DNA of 64,000 nucleotides from Roseovarius sp. THAF27 (GTDB lineage Bacteria > Pseudomonadota > Alphaproteobacteria > Rhodobacterales > Rhodobacteraceae), in NCBI RefSeq assembly GCF_009363655.1, contig NZ_CP045393.1, positions 3,968,001 through 4,032,000 on the forward strand, written 5' to 3'. How positions within the stretch are numbered: the first letter of the stretch is position 1; the number at the start of each line of letters is the position of its first letter. The translations under genes and the position numbers were made by a program. Below the pieces are notes generated by a model. It made no database searches. It was given only the letters and a program-made list of their open reading frames with translations, and was not told the DNA's origin. Below, piece after piece: positions 42,820-50,437 of this stretch.

Positions 42820-43181
42820 TGCCCGGTTCCCTTACAACTGGCCTGCCACGGTTCGATGCCGCGACATTGTTCCAATTCGGGTCCGTCGATTATGACGGCT
42901 TGCCTCATTCTTGCCCAATTTCTGCCTTCTTTCACCATCCGGCTCAAGACACCAGTTCGTTAGACTTAGAATTTTCGGCGATTTGATGGTGAGGGTGGTG
43001 CCGGTTTGCATCAATAAGCTGACGGATTTGAGGCGCCGTTGTGTTCACACGCAAGATGTGGGGGGTTCAAGCTAAGCCCCCACAATAATTCATTAATATT
43101 AGATGTGCTTTTGATTAACCTCTTAATCTCAAGATTGCACCGGCCGCGCATGGCAGCCGGTACATCGCTTTCCTTGCGGGG
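42820..43181. other. 362-bp intergenic region between leuD and the membrane protein gene
   Basis: No ORF with a ribosome-binding site is seen. The stretch 43084-43130 is AT-rich. The hairpin at 43058-43083 is listed separately. The remainder probably holds the promoter of the membrane protein/EEP pair. Confidence 0.4.
43058..43083 (-). terminator. Hairpin after leuD, probable terminator
   Basis: GTGGGGG and CCCCCAC pair around a 12-base loop, about 100 bases after the leuD stop. On the minus strand only a weak T-rich tail follows. Confidence 0.45.
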
Positions 43182-43787
43182 TCAAACCCAGGGGCGTTGC
43201 GTCGCGGCCTTGGCCTCGAACGCGTCGATCGACGCGGCTTTTTCCATCGTCAGTCCGATATCGTCGAGCCCGTTCAGCAGGCAGTGCTTGCGCCAGGGGT
43301 CGACGTCGAAGCCGATTGTGCCGCCATCCGGGCCGGTGATTTCCTGGCGCTCCAGGTCCACGGTCAGCACCGCGTTCGATCCGCGCTCCGCATCGTCCAT
43401 CAGCTTGTCGACCTCTTCCTGCGGAAGAACGATGGGCAGAATGCCGTTCTTGAAGCAGTTGTTGTAGAAGATGTCGGCGAAGCTGGTGGAGATCACGCAG
43501 CGGATGCCGAAATCCAGCAGCGCCCAGGGCGCATGCTCGCGGCTCGACCCGCAGCCGAAATTGTCCCCGGCCACGATGATCTTGGCCTCGCGATAGGCCG
43601 GTTGGTTCAGCACGAATTCCGGAATCTCGTTTCCATCGTCGTCGTACCGCATCTCGTCAAACAGGTTCACGCCCAGGCCCGACCGCTTGATCGTCTTCAG
43701 GAACTGCTTGGGAATGATCATGTCGGTGTCGATATTGACCAGCGGCATCGGCGCCGCGACGCCGGTCAGTTTCACGAATTTTTCCAT
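43182..43787 (-). CDS. leuD: 3-isopropylmalate dehydratase small subunit
   Basis: Swivelling-domain partner of LeuC; together they isomerise 2- to 3-isopropylmalate in leucine synthesis. The 201 residues begin [32 protein letters not shown] and include the active-site loop [17 protein letters not shown] and [18 protein letters not shown]. The ATG at 43787 overlaps the leuC TGA by one base (TGATG); the longer open frame upstream is inside leuC. Confidence 0.98.
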   Translation of the reverse strand: MEKFVKLTGVAAPMPLVNIDTDMIIPKQFLKTIKRSGLGVNLFDEMRYDDDGNEIPEFVLNQPAYREAKIIVAGDNFGCGSSREHAPWALLDFGIRCVISTSFADIFYNNCFKNGILPIVLPQEEVDKLMDDAERGSNAVLTVDLERQEITGPDGGTIGFDVDPWRKHCLLNGLDDIGLTMEKAASIDAFEAKAATQRPWV

Positions 43788-45190
43788 CACACGATCTCCC
43801 GGATGTCGGTCAGTTTGCCGGTCACCGCCGCCGCCGCGGCCATCGCCGGGCTCATCAGGTGGGTGCGCCCGCCACGGCCTTGCCGGCCCTCGAAATTGCG
43901 GTTCGACGTGGCCGCGCACCGTTCACCCGGCTGCAACTGGTCGGGGTTCATCGCCAGGCACATCGAACAGCCTGCAAGCCGCCACTCGAAACCGGCCTCG
44001 GTAAAGATCTCGGCCAGCCCTTCTTCCTCGGCCTGGGCGCGCACAAGCCCCGATCCGGGCACGACCATTGCCCGCTTCACCTTGATCTTCTTGCCTTTCA
44101 GGATCTCGGCTGCCGCACGCAGATCCTCGATCCGACCATTGGTGCAGGACCCGATAAAGACCGTGTCGATCTCGATATCCTTCAGCTTTTGACCGGGCGT
44201 AAGGCCCATGTATTCCAGCGCACGCCGGGCCGCGTCGGTCTTGCCGCCGGTAAAGCTTTCGGGGGCAGGCACCTCTCCGTCGATCGGCAGCACGTCCTCG
44301 GGGCTGGTGCCCCAGGTGACCACCGGCGCGATATCCTCGCCCTTGATCGTGATCACCTTGTCCCAATGCGCATCGTCTTCGGAATAGAGCGTCTTCCACC
44401 AGTCCATGGCGGCTTCCCACTGTGCGCCCTTCGGCGCATGGGGCCGGCCCTTGATGTACTCGAAGGTCTTTTCATCGGGCGCGATCAGGCCTGCGCGTGC
44501 GCCGCCTTCGATCGCCATGTTGCAGACGGTCATCCGCCCTTCCATCGAAAGGTCGCGAATGGCCTCGCCGCAATACTCGATGACATAACCCGTACCGCCC
44601 GCGGTGCCGGTGCGGCCAATGACCGACAGGGTGATGTCCTTGGCGGTCACTCCGGGGCGCAGCTTGCCGGTGATCTCGACCTTCATGTTCTTTGACTTGG
44701 TCTGGATCAGCGTCTGGGTGGCCAGCACATGCTCCACCTCGGACGTCCCGATGCCGTGAGCCAGCGCACCGAAAGCACCATGTGTGGCCGTATGGCTGTC
44801 GCCGCAGACCACGGTCATGCCCGGCAGTGTCCAGCCCTGCTCGGGGCCGACGATGTGGACGATGCCCTGCCGCACGTCGCTGACCGGGTAATAATGGATG
44901 CCGAAATCCTTGGCGTTCTTGTCCAACGCGGCCACCTGGGTGCGGCTGTCCTCGGGCATCGCCTCGGGATTCTCGCGCCCCTCGGTGGTCGGCACGTTGT
45001 GGTCCGGCACGGCAATGGTCTTGTCCGGCGCGCGCACCTTGCGGTTCGCCATGCGCAGCCCTTCAAAGGCCTGCGGGCTCGTCACCTCGTGCACGAGATG
45101 CCGGTCGATATAAAGCAGGCAGGTGCCATCCTCGGCCTCGTGCGCAAGGTGGGCATCCCATATCTTGTCATAAAGTGTCTTGGGGGACAT
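43787..45190 (-). CDS. leuC: 3-isopropylmalate dehydratase large subunit
   Basis: The [4Fe-4S]-containing aconitase-fold subunit, 467 residues. It starts [18 protein letters not shown], followed by [22 protein letters not shown] and [32 protein letters not shown]. Cluster cysteines are in [16 protein letters not shown] and [14 protein letters not shown]. The normal length and all motifs indicate a working enzyme. The 323-bp upstream gap separates it from petR on the same strand. Confidence 0.98.
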   Translation of the reverse strand: MSPKTLYDKIWDAHLAHEAEDGTCLLYIDRHLVHEVTSPQAFEGLRMANRKVRAPDKTIAVPDHNVPTTEGRENPEAMPEDSRTQVAALDKNAKDFGIHYYPVSDVRQGIVHIVGPEQGWTLPGMTVVCGDSHTATHGAFGALAHGIGTSEVEHVLATQTLIQTKSKNMKVEITGKLRPGVTAKDITLSVIGRTGTAGGTGYVIEYCGEAIRDLSMEGRMTVCNMAIEGGARAGLIAPDEKTFEYIKGRPHAPKGAQWEAAMDWWKTLYSEDDAHWDKVITIKGEDIAPVVTWGTSPEDVLPIDGEVPAPESFTGGKTDAARRALEYMGLTPGQKLKDIEIDTVFIGSCTNGRIEDLRAAAEILKGKKIKVKRAMVVPGSGLVRAQAEEEGLAEIFTEAGFEWRLAGCSMCLAMNPDQLQPGERCAATSNRNFEGRQGRGGRTHLMSPAMAAAAAVTGKLTDIREIV

Positions 45191-45400
45191 CGGTCCTCTC
45201 CCGTCGTGTCAGTGGAAATTCATAACAATTCGTCGAAGGGCACCGCCCTATAGACGCGCCAGAACCGTGCGTGCCGCGCCAAAAAACCGCCATGGCAGGC
45301 GCGCACGATCGTCCATGTCGAAAACCCGTATCATGAGTGTCAGATACAACCCCGCCCCGAGTCTATCAAGAGCACAACGGGCCCGCGGACCGAACCGCTT

Positions 45401-45430
45401 CTTCCTCTGGCCGTCAATATCCCGGGGGTT
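45401..45430 (-). repeat. Short intergenic motif shared with 14889-14930, copy 2
   Basis: On the minus strand CCCCGGGATATTGACGGCC is followed by AGAGGAAGAAG. It corresponds to GGCGGGGATATTTATGGCC plus AGAAGAAGAG in the dgcN-dgcA gap. Confidence 0.55.
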
Positions 45431-45431
45431 C

Positions 45432-45469
45432 GGTTGAAGCTGCGCTTCAACCCTGGGGGCTGGCCCCCA
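45432..45469 (-). terminator. Two tandem hairpins downstream of the response-regulator gene
   Basis: GGTTGAAGC-tgc-GCTTCAACC (45432-45452) and TGGGGGC-tg-GCCCCCA (45454-45469) are both perfect. They lie 45-80 bases after the stop of the response regulator and could terminate its transcript, though no T-run follows. Confidence 0.45.
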
Positions 45470-45513
45470 ATTCATCAAACCTGCGCGGCGCAGCCGCACG
45501 ACCAGATCACGTC

Positions 45514-46215
45514 TCAGTCCGGCGCCAGCATATAGCCTTCGCCACGCACGGTTTGCAGGTATCGCGGCTGTTTCGGATCGGACTCGATCTTGCGCCGCAG
45601 GCGCGTGATCTGGACGTCCACGGCCCGCTCCTGCGCCTGGCCCCTGTCGCGGCCCAGGTCTTCGACCAGCTTGGTGCGGCTCACCGGCTCGCGCAGGTTC
45701 TCTGCAAAGATCCGCATCAGCTGGACCTCCGTCGCCGTCAGCCGGATCATGTCCTCGCCGCGCATCAGCTCGGACCGCTCTATGTCGAACCGCACAGGCC
45801 CCATGCTCAGAACCTTGGGGGCTGCATGTTCGGGCTCGGCCTCCGGCATCCGGCGCAGGATCGCGTTGATCCGCAGCAGTAGTTCCTTCGGCTCGAAGGG
45901 CTTGGGCAGATAGTCGTCCGCACCGGCCTCCAGTCCGGCGATGCGCTCCTCCGTCTCTCCCTTTGCAGTCAGCAGAAGGATCGGCGTGTCGATCGTTTCG
46001 CGCAACGATCGCGTCAGGGAAACGCCGTCCTCGCCCGGCATCATCACGTCCATCACGATCAGGTCGAACTCCAGCCCCGACAGCACGCGGCGCGCATGAT
46101 CCGCATCACGCGCCACGGACACCAGGAACCCGTTTCGCGCAAGAAACTTGCGCAACAGGTCGCGAATGCGCTCGTCGTCGTCGACGATCAGAAGGTGCGG
46201 CGCCGGATCGTTCAT
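45514..46215 (-). CDS. petR: OmpR-family response regulator, PetR-like
   Basis: A 233-residue two-component response regulator. The receiver domain has the acidic pair in LLIVDDDERIRDLL, the phospho-acceptor Asp in FDLIVMDVMMPGEDG, the switch Thr/Lys in LLLTAKGE and DYLPKPFEPKELLLRI. The winged-helix effector domain has LTATEVQLMRIFAENLREPVSRTKL and RAVDVQITRLRRKIESDPKQPRYLQTVRGEGYML. It overlaps the MarR gene by four bases (ATGA). This MarR plus OmpR pair corresponds to petP-petR of Rhodobacter. No histidine kinase is adjacent, and the bc1 genes are not in the window. Confidence 0.88.
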   Translation of the reverse strand: MNDPAPHLLIVDDDERIRDLLRKFLARNGFLVSVARDADHARRVLSGLEFDLIVMDVMMPGEDGVSLTRSLRETIDTPILLLTAKGETEERIAGLEAGADDYLPKPFEPKELLLRINAILRRMPEAEPEHAAPKVLSMGPVRFDIERSELMRGEDMIRLTATEVQLMRIFAENLREPVSRTKLVEDLGRDRGQAQERAVDVQITRLRRKIESDPKQPRYLQTVRGEGYMLAPD

Positions 46216-46709
46216 GAGTCAGCCTCCCGGATCGCATGATACTTCCGCCGCATATCCGGGTCCATCATCGCTTCGAGCACCTGCCGGAAACCCGCCACGG
46301 CCTCCGGTCCCGCCTTGCGATAGGCCGCCCGCATCCGGGCTCTTTGTGCATCGGACAGCGTCTGTTCCAGTCCGCGCCCCTTGTCCGTCAGCGTCAGATG
46401 ACGCTCACGCCTGTCCGTCTTGCCCTGCTGGCTTTCGACCAGTCCATCCTCGATCAGTGTACGCAAGACCCGATTCAGAGACTGTTTCGTGACCCCCAGA
46501 ATACCCAGAAGATTGTTCACCGTCGTGCCGGGACGGCGCGCGATGAAGTGAAGCGCGCGGTGATGCGCGCGGCCATACGCCATCGTGGCCAGGATACGGT
46601 CGGGATCGGCGGTGAAACCGCGATAGGCAAAGAACATCGCCTCGATGCCCTGTCGCAACTGTTCGTCGGTCAGGAACAACAGATTTTCGCCGCCATGCGC
46701 TTCGGCCAT
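46212..46709 (-). CDS. petP: MarR-family regulator, PetP-like
   Basis: A 165-residue winged-helix protein of the MarR type: MAYGRAHHRALHFIARRPGTTVNNLLGILGVTKQSLNRVLRTLIEDGLVESQQGKTDRRERHLTLTDKGR covers the DNA-binding region and wing. The ATG at 46709 has a strong GGGAGGG site, deciding it over 46760. It is translationally coupled to the response regulator downstream. A 6-11-6 inverted repeat lies upstream, between it and ilvE. Confidence 0.85.
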   Translation of the reverse strand: MAEAHGGENLLFLTDEQLRQGIEAMFFAYRGFTADPDRILATMAYGRAHHRALHFIARRPGTTVNNLLGILGVTKQSLNRVLRTLIEDGLVESQQGKTDRRERHLTLTDKGRGLEQTLSDAQRARMRAAYRKAGPEAVAGFRQVLEAMMDPDMRRKYHAIREADS

Positions 46710-46769
46710 CTTCGCCCTCCCGTCACGTACGACGCCAAGATAAGTCAGCCTTGTTGACATTCCAAGATC

Positions 46770-46792
46770 AAACTGGTAGCGAATCGCAGTTT
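46770..46792. promoter_or_regulatory. Inverted repeat between petP and ilvE, candidate operator
   Basis: AAACTG and CAGTTT are separated by 11 bases, in the 156-bp divergent region. It could bind the MarR-type protein encoded alongside. The 12-mer GCGCAATTTTAT follows at 46795-46806 and also occurs upstream of mcl1. Confidence 0.4.
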
Positions 46793-46865
46793 ATGCGCAA
46801 TTTTATGTCCACTTCGGACGTTTCCAGCGCAACAAATGGAAAGAGGCCAGGCTGAGGAGGCGGAA

Positions 46866-47732
46866 ATGGCAGCGTATGATGATCGCGACGGCAAGATCTG
46901 GATGGACGGCAAACTGGTCGAATGGCGGGACGCGAACGTGCACATCCTGACCCACGGCCTGCACTACGCCAGTTCCGTCTTCGAAGGCGAGCGGTGCTAC
47001 AACGGCAAGATCTTCGAGAGCCGCAAGCACTCGGAACGCCTGCACTATTCCGCCGGCCAGCTTGATTTCGAGATCCCCTACACCGTCGACGAGATCGAGG
47101 CTGCCAAGATGGAGGTCCTTCAGGCCAACGGCTTCGACAACGCCTATGTGCGCGCGGTCGCGTGGCGCGGTGCCGGCGAGGACATGGGCGTCGCATCGGC
47201 CCGCAACCCCGTGCGCCTGGCCATTGCCGCCTGGGAATGGGGCGCATATTACGGCGACGCCAAGATGAAGGGCGCCAAGCTCGACATCTCCAAGTGGAAA
47301 CGTCCCAGCCCCGAAACCATCCCCAGCCATGCCAAGGCCGCCGGTCTTTACATGATCTGCACCCTTTCCAAGCACGCCGCCGAGGCGAAAGGCTGTTCCG
47401 ACGCGATGATGTTCGACTATCGCGGCTACGTGGCCGAGGCGACCGGCGCCAACATCTTCTTCGTCAAGGACGGCGAGGTGCATACGCCCGACCCCGACTG
47501 TTTCCTCAACGGCATCACCCGGCAGACCGTCATCGGCATGTTGAAGGACCGTCAGGTCAAGGTGCACGAACGTCATATCATGCCCGAGGAGCTGGAAGGC
47601 TTCGAGCAGTGCTGGCTGACCGGAACCGCCGCCGAGGTGACGCCCGTTGGCCAGATCGGCGACTACAATTTCGAGGTCGGCGCGCTGACCCGCGACATCG
47701 CGGAGAGCTACGAGAAACTGGTGCGCGCGTAG
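46866..47732 (+). CDS. ilvE: Branched-chain amino acid aminotransferase
   Basis: Class IV PLP transaminase for leucine, isoleucine and valine. The 288 residues include IWMDGKLVEWRDANVHILTHGLHYASSVFEGERCYNGKIFESRKHSERLHYSA, the PLP-lysine region around PSHAKAAGLYMICTLSKHAAEAKGCSDAMMFDYRGYVAEATGANIFFV, and FLNGITRQTVIGML. The GAGGAGGCGGAA site fixes the ATG at 46866. It is near the leucine genes but on the opposite strand. Confidence 0.96.
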   Translation: MAAYDDRDGKIWMDGKLVEWRDANVHILTHGLHYASSVFEGERCYNGKIFESRKHSERLHYSAGQLDFEIPYTVDEIEAAKMEVLQANGFDNAYVRAVAWRGAGEDMGVASARNPVRLAIAAWEWGAYYGDAKMKGAKLDISKWKRPSPETIPSHAKAAGLYMICTLSKHAAEAKGCSDAMMFDYRGYVAEATGANIFFVKDGEVHTPDPDCFLNGITRQTVIGMLKDRQVKVHERHIMPEELEGFEQCWLTGTAAEVTPVGQIGDYNFEVGALTRDIAESYEKLVRA

Positions 47733-47761
47733 GTCTTGGCCTTCGCGTGGCATGACGGAGC

Positions 47762-49150
47762 GTGAGCGTGCGTACCGCAATCGGGGCCGCTGGCCTGCGG
47801 GACGGTGCGACGCTGTCGTTTCACCATCACCTGCGGAACGGCGACGACGTGATGCGCGAGGTCTTGCAGACCTGCACCGAAGAGGGCCTGCGCGACCTGC
47901 ACATCGCGCCATCCTCGCTCTTTCCCTGCCATGCGGCCCTGATCCCGTTCCTTGAAGACGGGATCGTCACGCGGATCACCACGTCCTACATCAACGGGCC
48001 CCTCGCCGAGGCGGTGCAGCGCGGTCTTCTGCCTCATCCAGTCCGCCTGCAAACCCATGGTGGCAGAGCCGAGGCCATTGCCTCAGGCCGACTGAAAATC
48101 GACGCGGCCTTCATCGCCACACCGGCGGTGGACACCGAACGCAACCTCGGCGGCGCTGCGGGCCCGAACGCCTGCGGGCCGTTGGGGTATGCCATGGTCG
48201 ATGCCGCCCACGCCCGCTTCGTCACCGCGGTCACCGATCACGCCGTGGACGACCTACCACGTGTCTGCATCCCAGCCGAGCAGGTCGATCTCGTGGTCAC
48301 CGTCGACAGCATCGGTGACGCGCAGCAGGTAGCCTCTGGTACGACCGCCCGGGCGCCGTCGGCCAAGGGGCAGGCCATCGCCGACCTGACCGCCCGCCTC
48401 ATTGCCTGCAGCGGCCTTCTGCGGGACGGTTTCAGTTTCCAGACCGGGGCCGGCGCGACATCTCTTGCCGTCGCCCGCAGCCTGGCGCCGGTCATAGCCG
48501 AACGCGGCGTGGTTGGCGATTTCGCGGCGGGCGGCATCACCGGGCCACTGGTGCAGATGCTGCATTCCGGTCTCTTCCGACACCTGCTCGACGTTCAGGC
48601 TTTCGACGGAGCCGCCGTGACCTCGTATGCCAATGACACCGCGCATCGCGCGATGTCCGCGTGGGATTACGCGAGCCCTGCCAATCCGGACAGCGCCGCG
48701 TCGCGCCTCGACGTGATGATCCTCGGCGCGGCAGAGGTCGACATGGATTTCAACGTCAACGTCACCTGTGCCAGCGACGGGCGTATCATCGGTGGCTCTG
48801 GCGGCCATGCCGACACCGCGGCGGGCGCGAAACTGGCCATCGTGACGACCCCGCTGTGCGCCGGCGGATTTCCCAAGCTGATCGAACGGCTGACCTGTCT
48901 CACCACGCCGGGCGACACGGTCGGCGCCGTGGTCACGGAAGAGGGGATCGCCATTTCCTCCGCTGCCCCAGAGCTGGCCCGGGCCGCGAAGAACGCCGGG
49001 TTGCCGCTTTCATCGCTCGACGATCTGCGCCGTAAGGCCGAAGCGCAGGCGACGCAACGTGCAACGCCGAGATTCGCTGAACGCGTTATTGCCGAATGCG
49101 AAGCGCCAGACGGCACGGTAATCGATCACGTGCGCGCTCTTGTACCTTGA
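47762..49150 (+). CDS. citF: Citrate lyase alpha subunit homologue (CitF), orphan
   Basis: A 462-residue protein of the citrate lyase alpha chain, which transfers CoA- or ACP-bound acetyl groups to citrate. Family blocks: LRDGATLSFHHHLRNGDDVMREVLQ, HIAPSSLFPCHAALIPFLEDGIVTRI, LQTHGGRAEAIASGRL, GPNACGPLGYAM and SFQTGAGATSLAVARSL. It is shorter at the N terminus than typical CitF (about 500 residues), lacking the first ~45. No citD, citE, citC or citX is adjacent. GTG at 47762 or 47768 are alternative starts. Lies 29 bp after ilvE. Confidence 0.85.
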   Translation: MSVRTAIGAAGLRDGATLSFHHHLRNGDDVMREVLQTCTEEGLRDLHIAPSSLFPCHAALIPFLEDGIVTRITTSYINGPLAEAVQRGLLPHPVRLQTHGGRAEAIASGRLKIDAAFIATPAVDTERNLGGAAGPNACGPLGYAMVDAAHARFVTAVTDHAVDDLPRVCIPAEQVDLVVTVDSIGDAQQVASGTTARAPSAKGQAIADLTARLIACSGLLRDGFSFQTGAGATSLAVARSLAPVIAERGVVGDFAAGGITGPLVQMLHSGLFRHLLDVQAFDGAAVTSYANDTAHRAMSAWDYASPANPDSAASRLDVMILGAAEVDMDFNVNVTCASDGRIIGGSGGHADTAAGAKLAIVTTPLCAGGFPKLIERLTCLTTPGDTVGAVVTEEGIAISSAAPELARAAKNAGLPLSSLDDLRRKAEAQATQRATPRFAERVIAECEAPDGTVIDHVRALVP

Positions 49151-49158
49151 GCAAAAGA

Positions 49159-49184
49159 AAAGCCGGGCAGGCAGGCCCGGCTTT
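49159..49184. terminator. Bidirectional terminator between citF and the ABC permease
   Basis: AAAGCCGGGC and GCCCGGCTTT form a perfect 10-bp stem with a 6-base loop, 9 bases after the citF stop and 21 before the convergent permease stop. On the minus strand TTTTCTTTTGC follows. Confidence 0.85.
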
Positions 49185-49204
49185 CCGTAAAGCTATCGTC
49201 AGGT

Positions 49205-50434
49205 TCAGCCCGGACTCAGCCCGCGCAGGCGCTCCGACCGGCGGCGCAACAGCTCTACCGTCGTCAACAACAGGATCGAGATCGTCACGAGAATCGTGGC
49301 CGCCGCAAGGATCGTCGGCGAGATCTGCTCGCGCAGGCCTGTGAACATCTGCCACGGCAGGGTCTGTTGCTGCGCCGAACCGACGAACAACACCACCACC
49401 ACCTCGTCAAACGATGTGATGAAGGCAAAGAGCCCGCCCGAGATCACCCCCGGCAGGATCAGCGGCATCTGAACCCGGAAGAAGGTCGTGACCGGGTTCG
49501 CCCCCATGTTGGCCGACGCCCGCGTCAACGAGCGGTCGAAGCCGACCAGCGTGGCCGTCACCGTGATGATCACGAACGGCACGCCCAGCGCCGCGTGTGC
49601 CAGGATCACCTTCACATACCCGACAAAAGCCTGGTCCAGCCCCAGGTTCGCTTCCAGCCAGTTGCCCAGAGGTGCATAGAAAAAGAACATCCCGGTGGCC
49701 GAAATGATCAACGGAACGATCATCGGCGAGATCAGGATTGCCATGATCGCCTGCCGCCCGGGCACATGGCTTTGCGACAGGCCGATGGCCGCCAGCGTGC
49801 CGAGGCTGACCGAGATGAACGTCGCGAAGGGCGCGATGATCAGCGAGTTCTTCAGCGGCGTCATCCACTCGTCGGTGCCCAGGAAGTCGCGGTAGTGCTT
49901 CAGCGAATAGCCCTCGGCCTGGAAGTTCAGCATTTCAGGCGTGAAGGTAAAGAAGTTCTCGGCGTTGAAGCTCAGCCACATCACCGGAATGAGCGGAGCG
50001 ATCAGGAAGAAGAACACGAATCCGCAGATGAAGAGGAACGTGTTGTGCCACAACACCTGGCCCGGCGTGTAATAGATGGGCACGTTCTTGCGGTAATCGC
50101 CGGTGTCGAGCCAATACGCGAACCAGCTGAGCACGGCTCCGATGATGACACCGGATATCGCCGCACCCAGACCGCCTGCAAAAAAGCCCGCAATGGCGAA
50201 GGCGGCGATGATACCCCACCGGGTCTGCGTGCGCTGGCCCGACATCTGGTGCGCCAGTGCCGCAATGCCGGCGCCGATGACCGCGCCGACAAGCGCGCCA
50301 AGCCAGGGCTGGCCATAGACGTTGCCCGCGACAAAGCCGAACATGGCGCCCAGAACCGCCGTCAGCGGCAAGGTGAACCCGGTCAGCGGCGGGCGCGGAA
50401 TGGTGACTGTGTAGCCATCGTCTTGATCGGTCAT
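49205..50434 (-). CDS. Spermidine/putrescine-type ABC permease (PotC-like) with N-terminal extension
   Basis: A 409-residue permease. The C-terminal ~270 residues are a normal PotC-type domain, with the ATPase-contact EAA loop in SLTRASANMGANPVTTFFRVQMPLILPGVISGG. The N-terminal ~140 residues are unusual: a glycine- and alanine-rich set of about four short membrane segments (LPLTAVLGAMFGFVAGN, WLGALVGAVIGAGIAALAH, GIIAAFAIAGFFAGGLGAAISGVIIGAVLSW) not found in E. coli PotC. Lies 3 bp after the PotB-like gene. The transported compound is unknown. Confidence 0.88.
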   Translation of the reverse strand: MTDQDDGYTVTIPRPPLTGFTLPLTAVLGAMFGFVAGNVYGQPWLGALVGAVIGAGIAALAHQMSGQRTQTRWGIIAAFAIAGFFAGGLGAAISGVIIGAVLSWFAYWLDTGDYRKNVPIYYTPGQVLWHNTFLFICGFVFFFLIAPLIPVMWLSFNAENFFTFTPEMLNFQAEGYSLKHYRDFLGTDEWMTPLKNSLIIAPFATFISVSLGTLAAIGLSQSHVPGRQAIMAILISPMIVPLIISATGMFFFYAPLGNWLEANLGLDQAFVGYVKVILAHAALGVPFVIITVTATLVGFDRSLTRASANMGANPVTTFFRVQMPLILPGVISGGLFAFITSFDEVVVVLFVGSAQQQTLPWQMFTGLREQISPTILAAATILVTISILLLTTVELLRRRSERLRGLSPG

Positions 50435-50437
50435 GAC

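Larger units (their letters stand above)
45191..45513. other. 323-bp intergenic region with stem-loops and shared motif
   Basis: Contains, from right to left on the minus strand: a GCGGCTGCGCCGC hairpin, two tandem hairpins (45432-45469), the motif listed at 45401-45430, and the leuC promoter region. A 28-codon frame just upstream of leuC (45246-45332, minus) lacks leucine codons in a run and has no ribosome-binding site, so I do not call it a leader peptide. Confidence 0.5.

Noticed and set aside
45248..45499. Possible leucine leader peptide upstream of leuC
   Set aside because: No run of leucine codons, no ribosome-binding site, and no clear attenuator next to it.
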